Shown one piece after another: positions 17,492 to 24,932 of a stretch of 64,000 bases of DNA (position 1 is the stretch's first letter; each line of letters starts with the position of its first letter). Origin of the DNA: Cyclobacteriaceae bacterium (lineage in GTDB: Bacteria > Bacteroidota > Bacteroidia > Cytophagales > Cyclobacteriaceae); assembly GCA_019638235.1 (NCBI GenBank), contig JAHBUE010000001.1:540492-604491 (forward strand), read 5' to 3'. The notes under the pieces were generated by a model. It did not search any database. It had not been told where the DNA came from and was given only the letters and a program-made list of their open reading frames with translations. The position numbers and the translations under genes are program-made.

Positions 17492-19609
17492 TTATGAAAG
17501 CAGTTGAAATACCGCAAAAGCGGATATGTAGGCCAATACTGTCATATAGACTAACTGTATCATAGGCCATTTCCAACCCTTGGTTTCGCGATACACTACG
17601 GCCAGCGTACTCATGCACTGCATGGCGAATGTATAGAAAACCAATAAGGAAAATCCTACGGCTGGTGTGTAACGAGGCCCCCCGGTTTCGGGGTTGATTT
17701 CAGCCTTCATCCGGCTTTTGATTGTGGTTTGGTCTTCTTCACTGCCGATGCTGTAAATCGTGGCCATTGTTCCGACAAAAACTTCGCGTGCAGCGAAAGA
17801 CGTAACTAAAGCGATGCCTATTTTCCAATCGTACCCTAACGGACGGATAACAGGTTCAATGCTCTTACCAAGTATGCCGGCATAGGAGTGTTCGAGTTTG
17901 AAGGCAGCAACGCGGTCTTCCATATCCTGCTCGGTTAGCTCCAGGTTTTCTGTTTCTTGTAAGATATATGCTTCTGCATTCTCCTGGTAATCGCCCGGCC
18001 CATAAGAGGCCAGCACCCACAATACAATGGCTATCGCCAGAATTACCTTACCGGCCTCAAATACAAATGATTTTGTTTTATCATAAATGGTATATCCAAC
18101 ATTCGACCATTTAGGCCAGCGATACATCGGCATTTCCATTATCAGGTAGCTGCGCTCTTTTACGTTGATGAGCATTTTTATAACCACTGCCGAAAGTAAT
18201 ACTGCGGCAACACCCAGCAGGTACAATCCCATGAGGGCAAGACCCTGAAGGTTAAAAAATCCGTACACCATTTTTTCAGGAACGATGAGCGCAATTAAAA
18301 TAGTAAACACGGGCAAACGTGCCGCGCAACTCATTAGCGGTGTTACTAAAATAGTGATGATTCTTTCCTTCCAATTATCGATAGTGCGTGTAGCCATAAT
18401 AGCAGGAATGGCACACGCCACACCAGAGATTAACGGCACCACGCTTTTTCCGCTTAACCCAAACTTGCGCATAATTTTATCCATCAGGAAAACCACACGT
18501 GCCATATACCCGGATTCCTCCAGTATAGAAATGAACGCAAACAGAATGGCAATCTGCGGAATAAAAATAACAATGCCCCCGATACCGGGCACAACACCTT
18601 CCGCCAACATCCGCGTAAGCGGGCCGTCAGGCAACGTTTCGCTAAGGTAGTTGCTTAATGAAGCAAACAGCCCATCAATAAAATCCATAGGTACGGTAGC
18701 CCATGCAAAAATGGCCTGGAAAATAAGGAAGAGAATACCTAAGAAAATGGCATACCCCCAAACACGATGCGTTAATACTTTATCAAAGAGTGTAGAGCGG
18801 CTTGTTTTTCTTTCTGCCGAAGGTTGTGTTGTAACACTATCTAACAACGATTGTATGAAACTGTATCGTTGTACGGTTTCAGCGCCATGAAATTTTCCGG
18901 GAAAGAACTGGTATTTTTCTTTTACGCGATGAATCAAGTCAACGTCTTCCTGTTTCAGGAAACTCAACGTGTTGGGTTGTTGCAGAAACTGGTATGCTTT
19001 ATAGTCGTTGTTAATATATAGCGCCTCTCTTAACTCCTGCACACCGGCTTTGGCTTCATCAAACACCGGGAAGATAGACTTACCAGAAGGCGCAACAGGT
19101 TTGCTTAACACATTTTTTAGGTCATCAACCCCCATACCGGTTCGCGCATTCATCGGCACAACCGGAACGCCAAGTTGCTGCGTCATTTCAGCCAGGTTAT
19201 AGCTAATCTGTTTTTTAGCAACCAAATCCATCATGTTGAGCGCAAGCACTACAGGTAAGCCGAGGTCAATTATTTGTGTAACCAACAACAGGCTGCGTTT
19301 CAGGTTAGTGGCATCTACAATTACCACAACAGCATCGGGGTAATCGGGCGATTTATCATTAAGCAATGTTTCAGAAACAATTTGCTCATCTAAGCTTCGC
19401 GGGTAAAGACTATACACACCGGGCAAATCAATAAACTGCGCCTGGTGTCCTTCCGGCATTTTTGAAAAACCGGTGCGCTTCTCAACCGTTACGCCCGGAA
19501 AATTTCCTGTTTTTTGATTTAATCCCGTAAGGTAATTAAACAACGATGACTTGCCGGAATTGGGATTGCCTACCAATGCAATCTTTGCATGCTTGCCAGA
19601 AGGTTGCAT
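17492..19609 (-). CDS. feoB: Ferrous iron transport protein B
   Basis: FeoB (705 aa) is the inner-membrane Fe(II) importer with an N-terminal GTPase. The G1 motif GNPNSGKS (14-21), the switch region with GNFPGVTVEKRTG, G3 DLPGVYSL and G4-like NMMD are present. The membrane part (from about residue 285) has the paired Gate/core regions with conserved cysteines, for example SGVACAIPA, and MSCAARLPVF. Length is typical. It follows feoA by 4 bp, driven by a TTG-N19-TATCTTTG promoter. No FeoC is seen. Confidence 0.97.
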   Translation of the reverse strand: MQPSGKHAKIALVGNPNSGKSSLFNYLTGLNQKTGNFPGVTVEKRTGFSKMPEGHQAQFIDLPGVYSLYPRSLDEQIVSETLLNDKSPDYPDAVVVIVDATNLKRSLLLVTQIIDLGLPVVLALNMMDLVAKKQISYNLAEMTQQLGVPVVPMNARTGMGVDDLKNVLSKPVAPSGKSIFPVFDEAKAGVQELREALYINNDYKAYQFLQQPNTLSFLKQEDVDLIHRVKEKYQFFPGKFHGAETVQRYSFIQSLLDSVTTQPSAERKTSRSTLFDKVLTHRVWGYAIFLGILFLIFQAIFAWATVPMDFIDGLFASLSNYLSETLPDGPLTRMLAEGVVPGIGGIVIFIPQIAILFAFISILEESGYMARVVFLMDKIMRKFGLSGKSVVPLISGVACAIPAIMATRTIDNWKERIITILVTPLMSCAARLPVFTILIALIVPEKMVYGFFNLQGLALMGLYLLGVAAVLLSAVVIKMLINVKERSYLIMEMPMYRWPKWSNVGYTIYDKTKSFVFEAGKVILAIAIVLWVLASYGPGDYQENAEAYILQETENLELTEQDMEDRVAAFKLEHSYAGILGKSIEPVIRPLGYDWKIGIALVTSFAAREVFVGTMATIYSIGSEEDQTTIKSRMKAEINPETGGPRYTPAVGFSLLVFYTFAMQCMSTLAVVYRETKGWKWPMIQLVYMTVLAYISAFAVFQLLS

Positions 19610-19613
19610 AAGA

Positions 19614-19847
19614 TTAGTTGAGAATAGAAATTGTAGAGGCTTCGGCTATGCGCAACGAAAGTTCATAACCCGACACGCTGATACAAACCGGGTCGCCCAA
19701 CGGGGCTTTGAAGTTAAACCGTATGCTTGTCCCCGGCAGGCAGCCCATTTCCATGAGCTTTGTGGAGAGGTCGTCATCTTCCAGTCCGGCAATAACAGCC
19801 ACCTCTCCGGGTTTCATCTGGGCTACATTACGTTTGCCGTTTGCCAT
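19614..19847 (-). CDS. feoA: Ferrous iron transport protein A
   Basis: FeoA (77 aa) is a small SH3-fold cytosolic partner required for FeoB-mediated Fe(II) uptake. Features include the LMEMGCLPGTSIRF core and the VCISVSGYELSLRIAEA strand pair typical of the fold. It starts 22 bp downstream of a clear -7 box and is followed 4 bp later by feoB, so the two form one operon. Confidence 0.95.
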   Translation of the reverse strand: MANGKRNVAQMKPGEVAVIAGLEDDDLSTKLMEMGCLPGTSIRFNFKAPLGDPVCISVSGYELSLRIAEASTISILN

Positions 19848-19869
19848 CCTTATTTAGATTAGTTTCAAA

Positions 19870-19899
19870 CAAAGATACGCCAAATTCAGCCCCATGCAA
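19870..19899 (-). promoter_or_regulatory. Promoter of the feoA-feoB operon
   Basis: On the minus strand TTG (19899-19897), a 19-bp spacer and TATCTTTG (19877-19870) match the Bacteroidota promoter pattern. No Fur box is obvious to the eye, so iron regulation is expected but not shown. Confidence 0.7.
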
Positions 19900-19916
19900 T
19901 GATTCTTGTCAGTTGC

Positions 19917-19924
19917 TACCTTTG
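19917..19924 (+). promoter_or_regulatory. -7 box just before the small basic gene
   Basis: TACCTTTG matches TAnnTTTG exactly and ends only 4 bases before the ATG at 19929. Transcription would begin at or next to the start codon, so the mRNA is probably leaderless. It diverges from the feoA promoter. Confidence 0.55.
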
Positions 19925-19928
19925 ACGT

Positions 19929-20090
19929 ATGAAAAAGCCAGGGGCCGGTAATAAGAAGAAAAAAGAAATCCGAAAAAAGTCCGGCAGGCAACATACGCCT
20001 GCAAAACCGGAAGAACCCGAAACCGATACTCCGTTTGATTTTGGCGGCCTGCCCAATCGTGATTTGAAGAAAAATTTGGGGTGTGGGTAG
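19929..20090 (+). CDS. Small lysine-rich protein of unknown function
   Basis: This 53-aa frame starts at an ATG placed 4 bases after a perfect -7 box. The N-terminal half is strongly basic (KKKKEIRKKSGR) and the second half is acidic then ends PNRDLKKNLGCG. That closing motif, a Gly-Cys-Gly end preceded by a DLKKN helix, looks like a conserved tail of small Bacteroidota proteins, though I cannot name a family. A promoter, a start and a hairpin at its end support it as a real gene rather than chance. It faces the S41 protease gene tail-to-tail. Confidence 0.6.
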   Translation: MKKPGAGNKKKKEIRKKSGRQHTPAKPEEPETDTPFDFGGLPNRDLKKNLGCG

Positions 20091-20109
20091 GGAGATTACT
20101 CCACACCCC
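20065..20109 (-). terminator. Hairpin between convergent genes, likely terminator of the S41 protease gene
   Basis: A 9-bp perfect stem (ggggtgtgg 20078-20086, ccacacccc 20101-20109) overlaps the ends of both convergent genes. Read on the minus strand the stem is followed by AAATTTTT, fitting a terminator for the protease gene. The plus-strand side lacks a T-run. Confidence 0.6.
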
Positions 20110-21526
20110 TAACAACCCGCTCCAGTCTTCTCAACTCATCATGGCCTTCTGTAAACATGGCTCGTTTCTGAACCGGTGATATAAACCGGATGGAGCGGCC
20201 ATCGATTTTTTCGGCCATTGCTTTGCGGCCACCTACAGTTCCGCCTGTAATGTCTTCGAGAGCAATGTTGAGCAACCGTTCATCGACATCCCCAAGCGGA
20301 AATAAAACCAAGTCATTATCCTGGTCGAAAATGTCAGGCTCAAATCCATTGTCGTAATCGGATTGATCGAGGCTGTTAAATGATTTAACCACAATAGGCT
20401 GCATGCCCCATTTGTTCGAGCGGTTTTGATCATCTGTTATGGTGATAGAGCCGTAATTTTTACCCGTTGTTGTTGTGCCAATCAGTTTTACTTCCATAAA
20501 CGGACGAAGGCCGTTTATCAACAACTCGCTGGCCGATGCCGTGCGGGAACTTGTAAGAACATACACGTTGGAAATTTGTGAGCCAATATTTTGCGAGAGG
20601 CTTTCAAATTTTGAAAGAAAAAAATCAGGCCCTAACCCTGGTTCATTGATGATGGCGTTCTCCACCTGGCTATTGTATTTCCGCTTTGCAAAAACAGTAG
20701 TACCGGTTACATCTTTCGCCACTAAGCTTGCCAGATTAATAGTGGCCGTTTCTGATCCTCCGCTGTTAAAGCGCAGGTCAATAATCAACTCGGTAATACC
20801 CGCTGCCTGAAAGTCGCTGAAAATCTGATCCATTTCAGTATTAAACTGACCTTTGCCAGCGCCCGGGCCATTGGCAAAAAAGTTATAGATATAATACCCG
20901 ATTTTCTTTCCGTCAATTTCGTAAACCGTGTGGAGGAAGTGCGGATTTTCAGAGAACTCAACCGTTGTCAGCGAAAGCGTTCCTAAATCAACAAACTCAT
21001 CTCCGTTATGCCTCCTGTATGATACAGTATGGTTTTCACTTAACTGCGCGAGTACCGACCGGTAGTTATCGATAGTCATTTGTACTCCGTTTACTTTCTC
21101 AAGAATGTCGCCCCGCAACAAGCCCGCAGAAGCGGCCGGTGACCCCGCCTTTACATACATTACCTGCATAAACACATCGTTGGTGCCCTGCTTTTGATAA
21201 AGTTTATACTCGTACCCGGCTTCTTTTGTAATGCCCTGTAGCGATTTCAACAATTCTTCAAAATCATCCTGAATCCAGGAAAAGCGGTCTTGCGATGAAA
21301 GCAACGATTCAAAAAAATCGGGAGGCTCAAGGTTCTTGTTTGGGCTTGACGGCAATTGCGTGTTCCAGTAATACCAGAACTCCATATTATCATAAATCCA
21401 GTCGTTTACATACGACTTCCCCGAACCAGCTTCATCATCCTTGCACGATGAAAAGGCGGTCATTAAAATAATAACCGCAATCAGCATGGCGCACATTCGC
21501 CAGGTGTATGGTATAAATGCTTTCAT
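20096..21526 (-). CDS. S41-family (C-terminal processing) peptidase lipoprotein
   Basis: This 476-aa secreted serine protease has a lipobox (TAFSSC, Cys about residue 28), a PDZ domain around residues 110-190 (AGLLRGDILEKVNGVQ) and an S41 catalytic domain. The nucleophile Ser sits in SRTASASELLINGL and the Lys in TTTGKNYGSI, with the strand LIIDLRFNSGG before it. The N-terminal region with WIYDNMEFWYYW is typical of Bacteroidota S41 lipoproteins. Such enzymes trim or degrade periplasmic proteins; the substrate is unknown. It overlaps no neighbour and ends at a shared hairpin. Confidence 0.92.
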   Translation of the reverse strand: MKAFIPYTWRMCAMLIAVIILMTAFSSCKDDEAGSGKSYVNDWIYDNMEFWYYWNTQLPSSPNKNLEPPDFFESLLSSQDRFSWIQDDFEELLKSLQGITKEAGYEYKLYQKQGTNDVFMQVMYVKAGSPAASAGLLRGDILEKVNGVQMTIDNYRSVLAQLSENHTVSYRRHNGDEFVDLGTLSLTTVEFSENPHFLHTVYEIDGKKIGYYIYNFFANGPGAGKGQFNTEMDQIFSDFQAAGITELIIDLRFNSGGSETATINLASLVAKDVTGTTVFAKRKYNSQVENAIINEPGLGPDFFLSKFESLSQNIGSQISNVYVLTSSRTASASELLINGLRPFMEVKLIGTTTTGKNYGSITITDDQNRSNKWGMQPIVVKSFNSLDQSDYDNGFEPDIFDQDNDLVLFPLGDVDERLLNIALEDITGGTVGGRKAMAEKIDGRSIRFISPVQKRAMFTEGHDELRRLERVVRGVE

Positions 21527-21582
21527 CTTATCTCAACGTTTATTCCCTCCTCCAGGTATTCTTTCTGTATAAAAAATGTAAC

Positions 21583-24018
21583 CTACATACTTTCAGCTAC
21601 AAAAATACGCTTTATGCGCTCACTTGTGTTGGTCAGTATCTCGTATGGAATGGTGTTTATCCTTGCGGCCACTTCCTCCACCGGCAACCCGTTGCCAAAA
21701 ATAATAACGTCCTCGCCTTCGTGCACGTCCATTCCGGTAACATCAATCATCGTCATGTCCATACATACATTGCCCACCACGCGGACACGTTCTCCTTTTA
21801 TCAACACTTCACCCACACCACAACTAAATGCCCGACTGAATCCATCGGCATAGCCAATAGCGATAGTAGCGAGCGTCATATCTTTTTCCGCCATGTCTTT
21901 ACGGCTATACCCAATGCTTTCTCCTTTTTTTATTTTTTTGATTTGCGATATAACCGTTTTAAGTGTTGCAACAGGTTTTACTGTTGATAGCCCTTCTGTT
22001 GTATTTGCTCCGTACAACCCGATGCCTAAGCGCACCATATCAAACTGCCAATCAGGAAAGCGCATAATGCCGGACGTGTTCAGCACATGCAGTATGGGGT
22101 TTATATTCAGGGTATGCGTAATCTTGCGAGTCATTCGTAAAAAACAATCAACCTGTTGAGTTGAAAATTCATCATGGACTTTTTCATCTGACCCGACTAA
22201 GTGTGTAAAAATACTGACTACACGAATGTTTTTGTTCGCTTGCAATACTTCTATCAACGCATCTATTTGCTCTTCCTCAAAACCAAGCCGGTGCATACCC
22301 GTGTCTAATTTCAGGTGCAGGCCTATCGTTCTCCCATTCAGGAAGGCAAGGAGTTGTTCCAATATGGTGAAGCTGTAAAGTTCGGGCTCAAGGTTGTACT
22401 GCGTCATCGACTGAAATCCATCGGGTGAGGGATTCATCACCATAACAGGCAGCGTGATATTATTGGTACGCAACTCAACCCCCTCATCGGCATAGGCAAC
22501 GCCTAAGTAATCTACTTTATGAAATTGCAACACGTTAGCAATGTCAACACTGCCGCTTCCATAGGCAAATGCCTTTACCATTACCATAAGTTTTGTGCGT
22601 GGCTTTAGTTTAGCCCTGAACTCGTTCAGATTGTGCACCAAGGCACCCAGGTTAATTTCCATTACCGTTCCATGCACCTTTTTTTGAAACAGGCTTACAA
22701 TCTTCTCAAAAGCAAAAACACGTGCGCCTTTTATAAGTATCATTTCGTGTTGAAACGATTCTGGTGTAAACGATTCAATAAATTCTTCGGTTGAAGAATA
22801 AAATTGCGCGTGCGGTGTAAAAAGGGTTGCATACGCTGAAAGATTTTTACCGATACCGATAAACCGTGTTGCACCACTCGCATTTATGTGTGCCGCAATG
22901 CGGTTCGCTAAGTCTTCTTCGTTCAACCCCGATTCAAGTATATCTGATAAGATAATGGTCTTTGTTCGCTTTTGATGCTGATTCCTCAAAAAGTCTAAGC
23001 TCATCTGGAGGCCGGCCAGGTCATTATTGTAGGTGTCGTCAATAACCTGGCATTGGTTTATGCCTTCTTTCAGTTCCAAACGCATAGGCACAGCACGCAA
23101 CATGGTTACACGCTGCTGAATGATTGATGGCACATAGCCTAACACCAACATCATAATGATACAGTGCGTGGCGTTTTCTACGGACGCTGCATCGCTGAAT
23201 GGAAACTGAATGTCAACGTCAATTTTTTTATCCGGCCAATGAATATGCAGCTTATTGGTATTGTTGCTTATAGCAATATCGGCTTGCGAATGTTCCCCCC
23301 AACTTATTGTTGGAATGGTTGTTTGGCTGACTGCCTCGTCAACGTCAGGTTGGTCTTTACAATAAACTAACAACGAAACGTTTGAAAACAGTTTTAGTTT
23401 TTCTTCAATCTTTTGTTTTCGGGTTGTAAAGTTCTCATCGTGTGCCGAACCGATTGTGGTAAAAATTCCATACGTGGGCTGAATAATGTTGCGCAGGTTC
23501 ATCATTTCATCAACACGCGAAACCCCGGCTTCAAAAATACCAAGCTGATGATGCGGCTGTATATGCCACACCGATAGCGGCACGCCTATTTGCGAATTAT
23601 AACTCCCCGGATTTTTTACCGTAGTGTATTCATAAGCAAGCAACTGGTACAGCCACTCTTTCACTATTGTCTTTCCGTTGCTGCCGGTAATACCAATTAC
23701 CGGAATGGAAAATTGCCCGCGTTGCTGCGCAACAATTTTTTGCAACGCCTCAATGGCCGAATCGACTAACAATACATTTGCAACCGGAAAATTTTTTAAC
23801 GAAAAACTTTTTTCAACAACGAACTGATTAATTCCGGCCTCATACAACATGCGTATATAATCATGGCCGTCATGCCGCTCTCCGGTTATGGCAAAGAAAC
23901 ACGAGCCTTCATGCAGCACCGGCTTACGACTATCGGTAAGCAAGTGCGCCAAAGGTTTATCATCAGCTAATTGTAGTAACCGGCCACCGGTAATTTCGGG
24001 TAATGCTGAAAAATTCAT
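21583..24018 (-). CDS. murF-alr: Bifunctional MurF ligase / alanine racemase
   Basis: The 811-aa protein joins two peptidoglycan enzymes, an arrangement common in Bacteroidota. The N-terminal MurF part (1 to about 445) has the ATP loop GITGSNGKT (109-117) and adds D-Ala-D-Ala to UDP-MurNAc-tripeptide. The C-terminal part is a fold-III PLP alanine racemase: the Schiff-base Lys is in VMVKAFAYGSG, and GYADGFSRAF and NVCMDM mark the second catalytic region. MurF residues differ from stand-alone enzymes (TIVKEW after the loop), but the key P-loop is intact. csaA ends 2 bp upstream on the same strand. Confidence 0.95.
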   Translation of the reverse strand: MNFSALPEITGGRLLQLADDKPLAHLLTDSRKPVLHEGSCFFAITGERHDGHDYIRMLYEAGINQFVVEKSFSLKNFPVANVLLVDSAIEALQKIVAQQRGQFSIPVIGITGSNGKTIVKEWLYQLLAYEYTTVKNPGSYNSQIGVPLSVWHIQPHHQLGIFEAGVSRVDEMMNLRNIIQPTYGIFTTIGSAHDENFTTRKQKIEEKLKLFSNVSLLVYCKDQPDVDEAVSQTTIPTISWGEHSQADIAISNNTNKLHIHWPDKKIDVDIQFPFSDAASVENATHCIIMMLVLGYVPSIIQQRVTMLRAVPMRLELKEGINQCQVIDDTYNNDLAGLQMSLDFLRNQHQKRTKTIILSDILESGLNEEDLANRIAAHINASGATRFIGIGKNLSAYATLFTPHAQFYSSTEEFIESFTPESFQHEMILIKGARVFAFEKIVSLFQKKVHGTVMEINLGALVHNLNEFRAKLKPRTKLMVMVKAFAYGSGSVDIANVLQFHKVDYLGVAYADEGVELRTNNITLPVMVMNPSPDGFQSMTQYNLEPELYSFTILEQLLAFLNGRTIGLHLKLDTGMHRLGFEEEQIDALIEVLQANKNIRVVSIFTHLVGSDEKVHDEFSTQQVDCFLRMTRKITHTLNINPILHVLNTSGIMRFPDWQFDMVRLGIGLYGANTTEGLSTVKPVATLKTVISQIKKIKKGESIGYSRKDMAEKDMTLATIAIGYADGFSRAFSCGVGEVLIKGERVRVVGNVCMDMTMIDVTGMDVHEGEDVIIFGNGLPVEEVAARINTIPYEILTNTSERIKRIFVAESM

Positions 24019-24020
24019 AG

Positions 24021-24353
24021 TCAGAAAAGACGAGCTCCGTTTGGCACATCGCTATCGGGCGTGCAAAGAACAATATGATTATTCGCATCGGGGAAACCCG
24101 TAACCAACACTTCCGACATAAAACTTCCGATTTGCCTGGGAGGGAAATTCACCACACAAACCACCTTCTTGCCAATCAATGTTTCGGGTGTGTATAAATC
24201 GGTTATTTGCGCACTTGATTTTTTGACGCCCGATTCACCGAGGTCAACCCACACTTTAATAGCCGGTTTTCGCGCCCCTTCAAAGGGTTCTGCCCGAACA
24301 ATAGTTCCGGCCCTGATATCCACTTTTTCAAAATCCTGCCACGAAATGCTCAT
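24021..24353 (-). CDS. csaA: CsaA-like tRNA-binding domain protein
   Basis: The 110-aa protein is a single EMAP/Trbp111-type OB-fold domain: DFEKVDIRAGTIV at the start, WVDLGESGVKKSSAQIT in the middle, VVCVVNFPPRQIG and a closing PDSDVPNGARLF. CsaA proteins bind tRNA or act as export-related chaperones. Length is standard. It lies 2 bp before murF-alr on the same strand. Confidence 0.93.
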   Translation of the reverse strand: MSISWQDFEKVDIRAGTIVRAEPFEGARKPAIKVWVDLGESGVKKSSAQITDLYTPETLIGKKVVCVVNFPPRQIGSFMSEVLVTGFPDANNHIVLCTPDSDVPNGARLF

Positions 24354-24501
24354 AATAGCCCTAAAAATACAGGCAAAAAGGCCGGTTTGTCTATTTTACC
24401 CCAAGATTTGTCTAATAATGCCGATACGGACCAAACGAAATTTCTATCTTTCTTGAAACAAGCGCTGATTGTTTTGCGTTTGTGCAATATTACCCCACGT
24501 T

Positions 24502-24852
24502 ATGAAAATCCGTTTAAACCTGGCTGCTACGCTATCTGTACTGGGCATTTTTTGCTTCAGTTTTGCCTTTGGGCAGGATGACCGTATGCCCGACCCGGAC
24601 TATGGCGGGGAAAACAAGGAAAACCGGGTGATAAACCCTTCGCAAGACGGAATTAATGACCTTGAAATCAGGAACATACTAAGAAACCCTCCCGGCACGC
24701 CTTCCACAACTTCGCGTGATTCTGTTCAGATAAGAACAACACCCAAAAAGCCTGAAACAAAATCAAAAACAGACGAAAACGCTTCTGTTTTAAATTTCAA
24801 CTTCCTCTACTACCTTATTGAGCGTTTCAAACTCTCCGACTTAGTCGATTAA
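24502..24852 (+). CDS. Small secreted protein of unknown function
   Basis: From ATG 24502 the 116-aa product has a signal peptide (MKIRLNLAATLSVLGIF... ending AFGQ). The mature part is polar and Pro/Thr/Lys-rich, with PGTPSTTSRDS and a KKPETKSKTDE stretch, probably disordered, ending in a short amphipathic helix FLYYLIERFKLSDLVD. No family is recognised. An earlier in-frame start at 24469 would bury the signal peptide. The TonB receptor gene follows with its own promoter. Confidence 0.6.
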   Translation: MKIRLNLAATLSVLGIFCFSFAFGQDDRMPDPDYGGENKENRVINPSQDGINDLEIRNILRNPPGTPSTTSRDSVQIRTTPKKPETKSKTDENASVLNFNFLYYLIERFKLSDLVD

Positions 24853-24905
24853 ATTCTGCCAAAAAGAACTTTATTGAATTTTACTGTTTGAAATCATTTT
24901 GCTGT

Positions 24906-24913
24906 TATATTTG
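24906..24913 (+). promoter_or_regulatory. -7 box upstream of the TonB receptor gene
   Basis: TATATTTG matches TAnnTTTG exactly. Its place rules out the TTG at 24888 as start and supports the TTG at 24933, 20 bp downstream. Confidence 0.6.
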
Positions 24914-24932
24914 CAACGTTGTTGCATATAAT

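Noticed and set aside
24888..24932. TTG start of the TonB receptor at 24888
   Set aside because: A perfect -7 box lies at 24906-24913, so transcription probably starts after it.
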